This document shows, piece after piece, positions 10,866 through 24,400 of a DNA stretch of 64,000 bases. Origin of the DNA: Parasponia andersonii (lineage: Eukaryota > Streptophyta > Magnoliopsida > Rosales > Cannabaceae). The stretch spans positions 391,921-455,920 of the forward strand of contig JXTB01000119.1 of assembly GCA_002914805.1 (NCBI GenBank), written 5' to 3'. Below the pieces are notes generated by a model. The model searched no databases and had not been told where the DNA came from. It saw nothing but the letters and a program-made list of their open reading frames with translations. Position 1 is the stretch's first letter, and the number at the start of each line of letters is the position of its first letter. A program made the position numbers and the translations under genes.

Positions 10866-11965
10866 CTCAGGAGTGTGTGATCGTAAATCTGGAGAAACAT
10901 AGATGAAGGTTGCTGGTAAAGTATGTCTGGTGCATAAGCATTAAAACAATTTGGTAGTGGGAAAAGCTTTGTCAATTTGAAGGGATGTTAAGTCTTTTTT
11001 AAGTTGAGACACTTTCTTGAAGCATGGATAAAGATTTGTTCCCTATATTTTGCTTAAGATGCAAAATGCAATTGTTGTTTTCTCAGAAAGCAGAGTCATT
11101 AGTAACTTGTGTAATGGTGTTCTACTACCGTAATACATACCTTATATTGCAAATTATCATTTAACATTTATAGAGTTTAGTTTGTTACTGAAGTTATCTT
11201 TTCAAAGGTGAAACTTAGTAGATTCAGAGTAGAATGTTTTTATTAGATTCTTCAGGGAAAAGAAAAGGACCCTTTACTCTTTAGCTCTTACTTCTCAATA
11301 TATAACTTATGATATTCAAAATTTACTTTTGGTTTTGTCCTTTTTTGTTTGCGTGATGGTTATCAATATCATGATATTTAACCCTTTACTCTTTAGTTCT
11401 TGCTTCGCAATATATCGGTAAGATACTCAGAAACTTACTTTTGGTTTTGTCCTTTTTTGTTTGCGTGATATTTAGTTCTATCAAGATATATAAAACCCTT
11501 TAACAGTTAGAGGATAGAGGACACAAACTGAGGGATGGCAAAGTAAGTTCAATATCTGGTGGATAAGCATTAAGCAATTTGGATGTGTGAAGCTTTCTCA
11601 ATTTAAGGGGATGGTTTTTTTTTTTTTTTTTATTTTTGTTTTGTTTTTTGTTTTCTGTTTTTTAAGTTGACAGACATTTGTAACTTATGTAGGGACTTAC
11701 ATACCTTCTTATTGCTACGTCATTTGACATTTGTTTAGTTCAGTTGTTATTGAAGTTGTCTTTTGAGAGGTGAAACTCATTAGATTCATTCAGAGTTGAA
11801 TCTTTACATTAGATTCTTCAAGGGAAAGAATTTACATTAGATTCTTTAAGGGAAATAAAAAAGACTCTTTAGCGCTTGCTTCTCAATATGTCATTAAGAT
11901 TTGTATAAAACACTTAACAGTTATAATGGTGGGATAGAAAACAGGAAGTTAAGCTAATTTGGTTA
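10866..11965. repeat. Imperfect internal duplications in the leader intron of the GON7-like gene
   Basis: A block beginning near 10,915 (ATAAGCATTAAAACAATTTG) and running to about 11,330 recurs in diverged form from about 11,560 to 11,910. Corresponding landmarks are GAAGTTATCTTTTCAAAGGTGAAACT and GAAGTTGTCTTTTGAGAGGTGAAACT. Nested inside, the phrase ACTTTTGGTTTTGTCCTTTT followed by TTGTTTGCGTGAT occurs twice (about 11,323 and 11,433). It is non-coding. Confidence 0.7.
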
Positions 11966-12022
11966 GAATCAGTTCTTGGTACTGACCTAAGTCTTAATGT
12001 GGATTGAATATGGTGTAGCAAG

Positions 12023-12304
12023 ATGGAGGCTCAAGTCCAAGATGCAGTTCTTCCTAAATCCAGGGTTGAAGTCTCATTTTCCCTAGGCTCAGAAACATAC
12101 GCTGCCAATGCAAAAAATGGAATCCTTTCCGAGCAGCTGACTACTTTGAAAGAGGAAAGCATGGCCATACTCAAGGACTATATCACCAAACATAATGTTC
12201 CCAATGACGTCCCTGATGAGCCACTTGAGGAGAGCTCATCAGAAGGTGAGGATACAACTCATGAGACCCCTCAAGTCAAGTCAAAGAAGACCAAAATAAC
12301 TTGA
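12023..12304 (+). CDS. Small acidic protein, candidate GON7-like KEOPS subunit (93 aa)
   Basis: The coding region is a single exon of 93 residues whose ATG directly follows a plausible splice acceptor (GTAGCAAG). The N-terminal half (about residues 12-57) looks folded, with a short strand-like segment (RVEVSFSLGSE) and a helix (LSEQLTTLKEESMAILKDYI). The C-terminal third is acidic (EESSSEGED) and ends in a lysine tail. That layout and the strand-helix-acidic tail resemble GON7, the small disordered subunit of the EKC/KEOPS complex that makes t6A on tRNAs. The resemblance is by pattern only, and the protein could be an unrelated plant-specific protein. The gene converges on DIM1A. A 67-base tandem duplication covers the last codons and stop. 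Confidence 0.75.
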   Translation: MEAQVQDAVLPKSRVEVSFSLGSETYAANAKNGILSEQLTTLKEESMAILKDYITKHNVPNDVPDEPLEESSSEGEDTTHETPQVKSKKTKIT

Positions 12305-12399
12305 TTCTCTTTTTGGATCATTGAGTTTTGCGACCCCTCAAGTCAAGTCGAAGAAGACCAAAATAACTTGAATCTCTTTTTGTGTCATTGGGTTTTGAA
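12266..12399 (+). repeat. 67-bp tandem duplication spanning the stop codon
   Basis: Copy 1 (12,266-12,332) contains the last 12 codons and stop of the GON7-like gene. Copy 2 (12,333-12,399) repeats them in the 3' UTR with few changes (ACCCCTCAAGTCAAGTC in both). The period is not a multiple of three. Confidence 0.9.
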
Positions 12400-12743
12400 A
12401 CCGAAAATTATTTACTTTCGCAGTTCTGGGGTTGTAAGACAGTTTAAAACAATATTTTGCCTCTTATTTCATGGCAATCAATTTCTGATATCAGTGTTTT
12501 CGGAGAATGATGATCCGAAGAACGGAGAAGACATATTGTTAACGTCCATGCCAAAACTTGTTGAGCAACAAAGAATACATGTTTGATATCCAAATAAATT
12601 AACCTTCGGGATACGGGAACTCTGAAGCAATCTCTCAACTATATTGTATTACACAGTTACACTATCTTCTACAAAATTTTAATAAAAAACAGAAAAACCG
12701 TAAAACTTCAACTCGAAGCTTGAAAATTGGGCATGATTTAAAA

Positions 12744-14504
<1,761 letters not shown>

Positions 14505-14515
14505 TGATGCTGCCA

Positions 14516-14735
14516 AACACAGAAAGAGAAGGAGAGAGTTTGAGTTTGAGTTTGAGTTTGAGTTTGGGTTAAAACTATTGTGTCTCAAAATTCAGGTAGG
14601 AAGGGGACGAGGTATTAGGGTTTAGTCAGTTGAGTACTGCAATTGGGTTACGGTCTTCGACCCGGATGAGCCGGGCCCCTATATGTAGTTCGGCAGTAAA
14701 TGGATTGGGCTTCTTGGCTAGTCATGCGGCCCAAT
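14516..14735 (-). promoter_or_regulatory. DIM1A promoter with telo-box and site II elements
   Basis: On the gene's strand a telo-box (AAACCCTAA, 14,615-14,623) is accompanied by site II motifs TGGGCT/TGGGCC at 14,706-14,711 and 14,728-14,733 (the latter read as GGCCCA on +, so orientations differ). This pairing is well known upstream of plant ribosomal-protein and ribosome-biogenesis genes and fits DIM1A. A short GTTTGA repeat (on +) lies in the leader at about 14,541-14,566. Confidence 0.65.
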
Positions 14736-14745
14736 TATCCAACAC

Positions 14746-14751
<6 letters not shown>

Positions 14752-14790
<39 letters not shown>
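14752..14790. repeat. (TC)n microsatellite
   Basis: About 19 CT/TC units lie just upstream of the DIM1A promoter motifs. Such CT tracts are common near plant promoters. Confidence 0.9.
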
Positions 14791-14794
<4 letters not shown>

Positions 14795-15153
14795 CGTCAA
14801 ATGAAAAATCAGACGGGAATAACAAAACGGGTTCCCCAATCTCATTTGTTTATAATAATGAACTCTTCTTTTTTTTTTTTTTTTTTTAAGGATTTTTCAA
14901 AAATCATTTTAAAAGCTAAAACATGTCCGCACAAATATTATAAAGATAAGCTTAGCATTGTTACACTCAAATCAATTTTAGATTAGCCATGTCCAATACC
15001 AATGCAAATCTATACGCATTATTTATACAACGGAAGGATTGAACGCAAATGAACACAAAACCCATAAATGAAAAACCAATATTAAGTCGTGTACCGAAAT
15101 GACTTTTGTAATGTTGTTTAAGGAACCCGCCACTGACTTGTATAAATAGTTTC

Positions 15154-15156
<3 letters not shown>

Positions 15157-15194
<38 letters not shown>
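15157..15194. repeat. Poly(A) tract of about 38 bases
   Basis: This long A homopolymer lies in the spacer between DIM1A (5' end) and the BRWD gene (3' end). It could be the tail of an old retroposed insertion, but I see no SINE body or target-site duplication beside it. Confidence 0.9.
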
Positions 15195-15199
<5 letters not shown>

Positions 15200-15458
15200 G
15201 AATGTCGTCCATCTTTCTGTACTACAGTTACTTTACAACATTAACTATGTTAACATATTGGTAAATTATGATTGAAAGGCAGCTTGTTTTACATGATTAG
15301 ATATCAGGTACAAAGCAATAAGCTAAATCCTTGACACTGCCTCCGGCATATCCCTTCCCATGAAAACCATGATACTTTTCGATTGGCACCATTCGTTAAT
15401 TAGGAGTTCCCGAAAATCCTAAGGGTAAACGTACCTATATACAACTTAATCCATGTAT

Positions 15459-18400
15459 CTACAACCTTGACAGTTTCCTCGTAAATCGATCTGACAATTG
15501 TGCAATCTTGGCTAGTACTTCTTTTCTCACAAAGTAAGCTTTGGCGTTCGAAAGCATCACCCGTATGTCATTCTTGACTGCTTCCAAGCTCCTATAGTAA
15601 TTGTTCCTTAACCTTGACTTGATCAGTTCCGGGTAAAACGGAGCAGCAACCCTACGACGTTTCCATAAAGCCAATTATCAGAACAACATTCTCATGTTAC
15701 AAGAGTTCATATTCGCAATAAATCGTATGATAAGAAGTAACATCCATTTCGACGGACTCTAGTGAACTACCACATGGGTTTTTTGTGCTTATTGCATTCC
15801 TGGACTTTCAACAAGGTAATAGTGTCAGCAGGTACTAGACAGACAGTTGTTCCGAGTCTGTACCTGTTGAAGAACTCTAACTTCTGAACAGCTTGATTTA
15901 GTTGTTGGATGGCATCACCGTCCTGCAATACAAGTAGTACAACAATCAGTTGAATCCCTGAGACAAAACTGCAATTTCCACAGAATAATTTTCTTTCCAA
16001 GAATTATACCGTCCGCTCTAGTTTTGATATAATATGCAGAAGCTCATCTCGGCTCTCAGAATCAATATGGGGACGCTCCCATGATATGTGATGATCATGC
16101 AGTTCCCAAGGACAATGTCGTGTGTTTGCCCCATAATCCTCCTTGTACCGAACTTCATATCTTAACCAGGGGCTGTCCGGAAACTCCTGTGATATGGCCT
16201 GGGATGAAACAATTCGTCCATTCCACCACATACCACCTTCCCCATTCTCGTGTTTCCACCAAACCTGGCATTTATCCCTACTGGCCCAGTTTCTTTTAAT
16301 TGCAGCATCGTACAACGTTTTCTCGACAACAAAATCGGGCAAATCTCTCAGCTCAGGCAGAGTCAACTTGAACAATTTGCTAAACACATTGGAAGAAGGA
16401 TCTATAAACTTGAGCGTGATTTTGCAGCAGCTTTCCCCAGAACCAGAATCCCATGCATATTCAAGGACCTCAACCTTACAAATTTCAACAGCTCTCAGAT
16501 GACTCCTAAGTGATCTTGGAGGACCTTCACGCTTAACTGATTCTGCATACTCTTCATGACCCTAGATCACAGTCAAATAAGCATAAAATCTCACCATCAG
16601 AAGCAATCACTGAAAGCTAAAATAAAGAAGCAAATAATAGGATAGGAAAACAAAATCTATACACTATGGAATCACCTGTCTCAAATATACAACTTCATCG
16701 CCAAGCTGAGGAACATAACGGTAACCTTCCTCATACTCTGACAATGTTAGCCACGAAAGTTTTGCAACAGGGTGACTTGAAATCCTTTTGGCTGATGAAC
16801 TTTGGTCATAATTATTAGATGGACCCTGATGATTTCTAGAGGACCTAGATCTTCTATGAAACTGATCATTTATTTTTGCGGAGTACTCTTCTGCATCTTT
16901 TGATGTCCCTGCCGCTTGATGATTTCCTCTCACCTTAAAGCTAATACTCCTTGTGTTTGTCTCCCGTGAGGTTGCTTTTATGGTAAAGGATCTTGTTCTA
17001 CGTACTACATCAGTAACTGCTTCTGGGTAATCAACCACTGAATCATGGAGGTACTTCGTGCTTGAAGTTGTTTCTTCCAAATCACCATCAAAACCCTGTA
17101 AATCAGTCCTAGACTTATAATTGAACCGTGAAGAACATGATCTGCCAGTACCTCTAACTGCTCCTACTTCAGTAATAAGATCCTGCTCCACGCAATGAGG
17201 ATTTTCAGACATCAAGTCATCCCTTGGACTTGTCAGCTCGTCGTTAACTGTGAGAGGGCTTAATGTTGATGGGCTTCTAGGATCAGTTAAGATTCTTTTC
17301 TTTGTCTTGATTTTTATCTTCGTTGTGTTGAGGGGAGCATTTTCTTTAAATTTACCAGAGTGCTTTGAGTAGGCAACTTCCTTAGTTTCCAGTGAGTCGT
17401 CAATCCATTTATCAGATGCTGATGGCCCTTCACTTCCCTTATTAAGATTCCCATTAAAGGAGACTGCTGCGTCACCAAATTTTAGCTCATGGTCTCTCAG
17501 AGGTGATGACTCCATTGATGAAGATTTGCCAACAATATCAGTGTCCTGTATTGCCTTTCCAAATTGTTCCTTGTCCACACAAGGCAAGATGCTTCCGTGC
17601 ATGCTCTCAGATTTAACTGACTCATAAAGAGCAATTCTCTTTTCCATATGATCATCAGCACTGATATCCAATCCAGTGGATGTATCAACATCTCCAGATC
17701 TTGAATGTCTGGATGTGCGCATCTTGACCTCTCCCCATCTGATTTTATTCTCTGCGGATCCCTCCAAATGAAACCCAGCTAGTTCAGGTTGCCCCATATT
17801 TGAGTATTCATTTCTGTTGTGGTCTTCAGACAGCTCCGCATCAGTTGCATCTGCCAAAGTTGAGGCTGGATCCACAGAGCATTTGTGAATCCTCTTTTCT
17901 TGAGTGCATTGTTCAGTTATAGAAGATGGATGCACTAAATCAGCTTGATTGTCATGTCTGGATTTTGTGTCCTCCAGAGGCAGTTGCTTTTTTGAATCAC
18001 GAAGTGAAAACTTTAAGAGCAATCTCGGCTTGGTTGGAACATTTGATTGAGATTCAGAAACTGGTGGCGGCTTGGCCTTTTCCTCTGACTCATCTAAAGA
18101 TGGTGCCTCCTCTCTAGCACGACTTTGACGCATATTCTTAAAATTCCAATCAGACTCATTGCTTTGCATGTTTAAGTCTTCTAGTACCAAGTTGCTGTCT
18201 GATGAATCATTAGCTGATTCATAGTCATCTTCACCATCTGAAGATGTTTCAGTGATTTGAGAAAACATATTTTGAGCATTGCGTGCTGCAAGTCGCTGGG
18301 GTCTCGATGTTTTAGATTTAGAAGTCTTCTTCTTTGCAATTTTACGACCAGTTTTTGGTTTCTTAGTTTTGCTCCCAGATAATGTGCCTGCATGTTCATC

Positions 18401-21400
18401 CAAATTCCGTTTCTTGATACGCTTCCCAGTCCCAGAGGAAGTCCTTAAACCAGGCTGAAAAACAATACGAGTCAATCCAAGTATTTAAGAAGAATTGAAC
18501 TGTAAAAAAGAAAAAATAAAATGAAACCAGAAAACTGGAGACACCAACTTTGACCTTGTGTTTTTTTCTTTTCGATCGGCGAAGGCTATCTTTATAATCA
18601 TCCCCAACCTCATCATCTTCTGTACTGCATTCTGAATCATCAGAAGGGCTGACAACAATATTTTCCTTCTCACCTTCACTGGAATTTTCATCAGCAGCAT
18701 TGTACTCGGAATCACTATCTTCACTCAAGACTTCAATTTCAGGCTCCCAAAACATGGCATCAACAAATTCTGGCAGCGGCTCAACCAATCTCTCCAAATC
18801 AGCCAAAGGAAGCATTTGATAATCCAGACCCAAACTGAAATCCGGGCCAATAGCAAATTTTATTGTGGAAGGTCGCCACTCAAGACCCAACGCACCAAGT
18901 CGACGCTGCTGGTATGTAGTCTGATAAGGTTCTGGATACGGAATCATGCCTGTAATTTCATACAAGTCAATGATAAGACAAGATGCATTAACTTAGTAAC
19001 AAAATCCAAATTTTGGGTAGCTAGAAGCCAAGCACTTACTTGAATCACACAGAGGATCTTGAATGTTCCTTTGATGTGCTAGAAGTTGTGTCTCCTGCTC
19101 CAGATGTAAAGTACTCAGGATTGACATATAGAACAGAATATAGACTACAGAAAGATTATTAAACATAAATACATTAACAGGTGACAATGAATAGCTGCTC
19201 CACCTGATCAAGAACATTGCCAGATGCGTCCCGTACTACTGGACGATAATCCCCCAGAAAGAACTGTTTAAGGATCATTATATAATTGTTAAAGAACAAT
19301 GGCATTATACCAAATTCATTGAAACAACAGAGTTAAGAACATGAGGCAGATATAAGACAACTATGGTACCTGATCATATTTAGCATCCTTTTGAGACTCG
19401 CCTTGACCTGTGTTTATCAAATATATTTGGCCAACATCATCCGAAAGCACAATTGATGTCCCATCCCTATGTTGTTAATACACGTGAAATGGTCAATTTC
19501 TTGGGCAACGAGGAGAGGTGGGGTGGTGGGGTGTAAGAGAGAAAGAATTAAAAAACTCACGCAGAAAACTTTCCATCAACCAACTTATAATCCCCCATTT
19601 GATATATCCGAATAGGTGTGCCCTCCCATATCTGAAAACAGAAAATGCTATTAACTCCTTATAGAAATAGCAGGAGAATAATGTTTTACAATGGAGAACA
19701 GAGAAACTAAGAAGTTAAGAACTCACATCCCACACTATTGTTCGCCCATCATACCCGGCACTCATAGCTATCCGGGGATTGAAAGGATGGACATCCAAAA
19801 CGTAAGACTGTAGAGAACTCAACAGCAAAGCTATGAGCCAGTTAAGTAATAGAGACTTTAAAGAAAGACAAAACAAAATACAGAAAAAGTGCACTATGAA
19901 ACAAATTACAGTAAAACATATGTGCCCATGGTATTTATATAGAAAGACTTGTTCAGACCTACAGACTAACAATGTTATGTATGTAGACTTATTCACATGT
20001 TGAATTTCTTTCTTATCTTCCCTTGTTTTTAGGAAGAGAGAAGGGGAACAGGAATAAGAATGAATCACCAGAAGATCCACCTTCTTAAATTCATTAAACA
20101 ATATAACAAGCAACATATACATTACCAACAAGATAATCATCAAATGATGACAAACCACTTACAGATGCACTATGACCAGTCAAAGAATGTACTAAGCTAC
20201 CATCGACAGCATTCCAAACACAGATTCTACAATCTGCAAAATTAAGCACCATATTCGGAAGTTCAAAAACAGAATAATAGTTGTCAATAAGCTAACAGAC
20301 TATTATAAGGAAGGGTGATACAGGAATAATCCACTGAGAATACAATTTTGAAGTGAAGATCCCAAAAGAGACATTATATTCAAGGAAGCTAAGTAAGGAC
20401 GCTAATCCAACTAAAGGAAGAAGATAAGAAAAAATAACAGAACCCTTCAAATGGATGATGTGGGCCAAGCTAGACTGCTAGGAGAAATATTTTTTTGGTT
20501 CAACTTGTAAAATCAATAATTACTTTACCCATGATAGCTGCAAGCACAAAACGATTATCCAGGCTCCACATAATCATGTTAACACCTCGAGGGGTCGGAA
20601 GAAATCTCTGACGTGGACCCCCCCTAGAAGGTTGAGGTGGCAACGGTGGAGGTGGAACCTTAAGATGATATGCACGTGTCCAACGTCCAACTTTCCCCTG
20701 AATGAAGCCGAATATAATAAAATAAATTCAAAAAGCTAACTTGTATTTCAATAAATTTCATATTGTGAGAAAACACAGTACATGTCTCTATATGTGCAAA
20801 TAAATTATCTTCATATTAGAGTTTGTAAGAACTCACATGGGATCTACGAGATCTTGGAACCCAAATAATTGCACTACCATCACGAGAACAAGTAACTATA
20901 TTATCATGACAAAACCTGTGAACAAAAAAGATTCAAGAAATAATGAATTATAACCGGTGAGTGCACTTAAAAAACTAAAAATGTAGGCTCTGCAGCAAGA
21001 ACAGAAGCAAACATCAAGAGGCGAGCATGAGACAAGAATAAGAAGAGGAGCACAATGACACACCAGGAATTCTTGAATTTTGGAATAGTCTCTTCCTTCA
21101 AAGAGTCAAAAAGTGCAGATTTCGAAGCCACGGCACAGCCACTGCATATGGAAGAAGAAGAATTGTCATGCAATTATATAAATGAATATGTTCTTACTAA
21201 TAGATAGAGTAGAGATTAACCTGAATTGCACATAATTGACATCATTCTCATGGCCGGACAATACGTCCATTTCATGCATTGGTTGTTCTGGGTCATCCGT
21301 GTTAGATTTCAAAGCACTCCAAACCTACAGGTAGTCAAGTCTAGATAAACATATCCAACAGGACATATAATACCAACTAATACAAGCAAAACCAAATGGT

Positions 21401-24400
21401 TTCTGCAGGAACCATATTAACTAATTTGGGAAGCATATTGTTTAACATACCCTTGCAAAGGTGTCTGAGCTACCAGTCACAAAAACAGTGCCATCTGCAT
21501 TGTAAGCACAACAGAGTATTTGATGGCTTTGTGAACCATTACTTGAAGAGGGTCCACTATTTGATGAAAGAATGCTCTTCCCTGCAGTAAGCATCATAGT
21601 TCAATGAAAGTGAAGTCACACAATACAACAGTTAAAACACTGTAAAATTGATGAACTAACCAGCCAAAGTGTCTACAGGTTTTGGTTGGTATATTCGTGG
21701 TTTGCAGAGTGACGACCTAGCATCCCAGATTCGACAACTTCCATCATCTGATGAACTACAAATGTCATAAAAAGAAGAGTAAGTAACAACGAAACTCCAA
21801 GCATGGCAATGTTGCTCCATTTCAACCAGATGATAGTATAACAATCACAAACAAGACATTGTAATACAGAGCATCTAGTTAAGAGCCAGAAGGCAAAGCA
21901 ATATTTTACTACAACATTCAACTTAGGGAACAACACTGATTCAGGACATTCACTCAAAAAAATATAAGATAGCATATATCTTCAGCAGGTCAACCAACTG
22001 AACAGAAGCAACAACAGGAAATAGTCAATCTTATAATGGGGCTCACGATAAAAGCTGATAAACAGCATTGGGCCTGGGACTGAATGCAATAGCAGTAACA
22101 GCTCCAGTGTGCCCCTGTAAAACTGATACTGGCATTCCATCCGGCAAGCGCCACTGAAGGAAGAGATGACCAACTTAGTGGTAATTCGTTACAAATCATA
22201 GATGGTAATCTATTAGAAGGCAGGATACATACAACTCGAACGACAAAGTCGTTTGAACCAGATGCCACCAAAACGTTGTTTGAACTTACAGCCAAGTCAG
22301 TGATATCACCCTTTGATGACATTCAACCAAAATAAAAAAGGAAGAAGAAAGAAGGATTAGACATGGTTACATGTCAAAAAAACAATCAATGCTCTATTTC
22401 AAAAACAAGCAAAAAAAAAGGTCAAAAGTTCTCCACGTTAGTTTAACAATAATTACTTCATGTCCACGACAGCTAGCCAAGCAGAGTGCAGTTTCCATTG
22501 ACCAAATCTTGACAAGACGATCATCTGCACCAGTTATAACATATCTTCCTGATCGATCAAATATGGCTGCATGACACAAGCAAATTCATTTGGTAAAACT
22601 ACATAATATCATCTTTCTTCAAAGAAATTGTACAAATTCCTAGCTTTACATCAACAAATGAAACATGAAGTGTTTATGCAAACAACAAATGTGAAGAAAG
22701 AACCACCAAATGAAGGTAGATGAAGCAACATAAAAAGGCAAATTTTGGAGTTCATAAAATGACAGGAAAAGGTTAAAAGAACAAAATGAAAAGGAGTAGG
22801 AGCAATCTGTTGTTCAATTATGTGCAGAACTCTGGGAATACACTATTAATGACTGCAAGTATGGAAAGGAAATGAAAATTATAGGAACTAGTCCACATCA
22901 TCAGTGTGTTCAGAATAATATACCCCTTATCCCAGCAAATATTGATTAGAGAATGATAACTAGCAAGATGTAATACAACTGGATTCTCAGAAAGTAAATT
23001 GTTGAGGAAATTTTGGTTGATGAGCCAAGTACCACAATAAACAGCATCACGGTGCCCTCTTAGCTTCATTATGTTTTGCATCTTTTGCAGCATTGTTGAT
23101 GGTTTAGCAATGGCATAGCATGCAGAACGAATAGATGGGGCACGATGGTGCTTTGTAAAACCTCCTCCAATTTCCCTCAAACCAAGCCCACGAACTTGCC
23201 CAGCTTGCATGTGAGGCCAATGTAAGTAAGCTGGCAGAGGCTTACCTTGCTTGTTCTCCATATTCCTATCACCTGCATAAACAGTAATAAGAAAGTTTAT
23301 AGTCAACATTTATATGGTGTTAAATTATGGAGTAAGAATATAAATAGAATGAAATTACAACAGAAGTAAAATTATTTTTGGAAATTCAATTTCAATTGTT
23401 GGTTGAATTTTGGAATAAGTGTCTGAAATAAGACCACTCTGTGTGGTTAACCATCGGAATGAAAAAGTTATTCTTTTTATTGTTTGGAGGGATTTGGAAT
23501 GAAGAACTTTATTCTTCAACATATATCAAGAAAAATCATATTTCAATATGCTGTAAGTGATACTTTCATTTGATACACTGTTAATATACTATTCTATTTC
23601 AAAAAAGAAATTATTATTGCTGAATATCAATGTTTATTATTGAACATGTTTAATAGTCAGGAAAAGGGTAATTAAGGAATACGCAAGATTTACAGGAATG
23701 GAGTTACCAACTACACTGACCCCCTTATAAATAGTCATTCCAGCATTTTTTTTCAGAGTAGCAATTCCATAACAATAGGCCATGGCTATCCCTATATGCC
23801 TCTGCCAAACTAAACACAGGAATGGCTTTTCTTAAGGAATTTTCATTCCATTCCTTAAGTGATTTAGTCAAATGATTCAAACCAACATCATATTAATGTA
23901 AAAGTGAAGGGGCTGGGCTGACAATGGAGGACTTGTTAAGCAGATTTTAAGTCAAAAACATGCAGTAAACGAAAGATACTTAAAAATAACTATTCTAAAC
24001 CTATGTCTTTATATAGGAACATAGAGTAGTTTTGTCAGCATGTGGTACTCCACTCCTTTTAGCAAAGAGGTTAAGACTTTTTAGCTTGTATTTGGTGCTG
24101 TTAGGAAACTAAACCCAGGTCGTCACTATAGGTGCACTTATGAAAAAACTCGGAGATGGGTAATTTGTAACCTTTTCTTTGTTCTTGCTTGAAGAATACT
24201 ACAGACACCTGATACCATAGAATAGAACTCAAACATCCACTGAATTTCAAATAAGATTTTAGACATTGTGGTGGGAGTGCAAAATTGAAAGAGAAAAAGA
24301 AAAGAAATTACGTTAAGCTTAGGTGTCATCCTCCCTAATCATCACACAAATTAAAGTTATAGCCAGTAGCATGCAAGGCCTACTCGTGAATCCTCTAGTA

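Noticed and set aside
19715-20158. 147-codon minus-strand frame ending in a WD repeat
   Set aside because: Only the last part (YVLDVHPFNPRIAMSAGYDG...) is exon 15 of the BRWD-type gene. The rest is intron read-through.
23455-23880. Loosely inverted GGAATG/CATTCC blocks in the BRWD long intron
   Set aside because: Suggestive of an old MITE, but I could not define termini or target-site duplication, so it is only mentioned in the intron entry.
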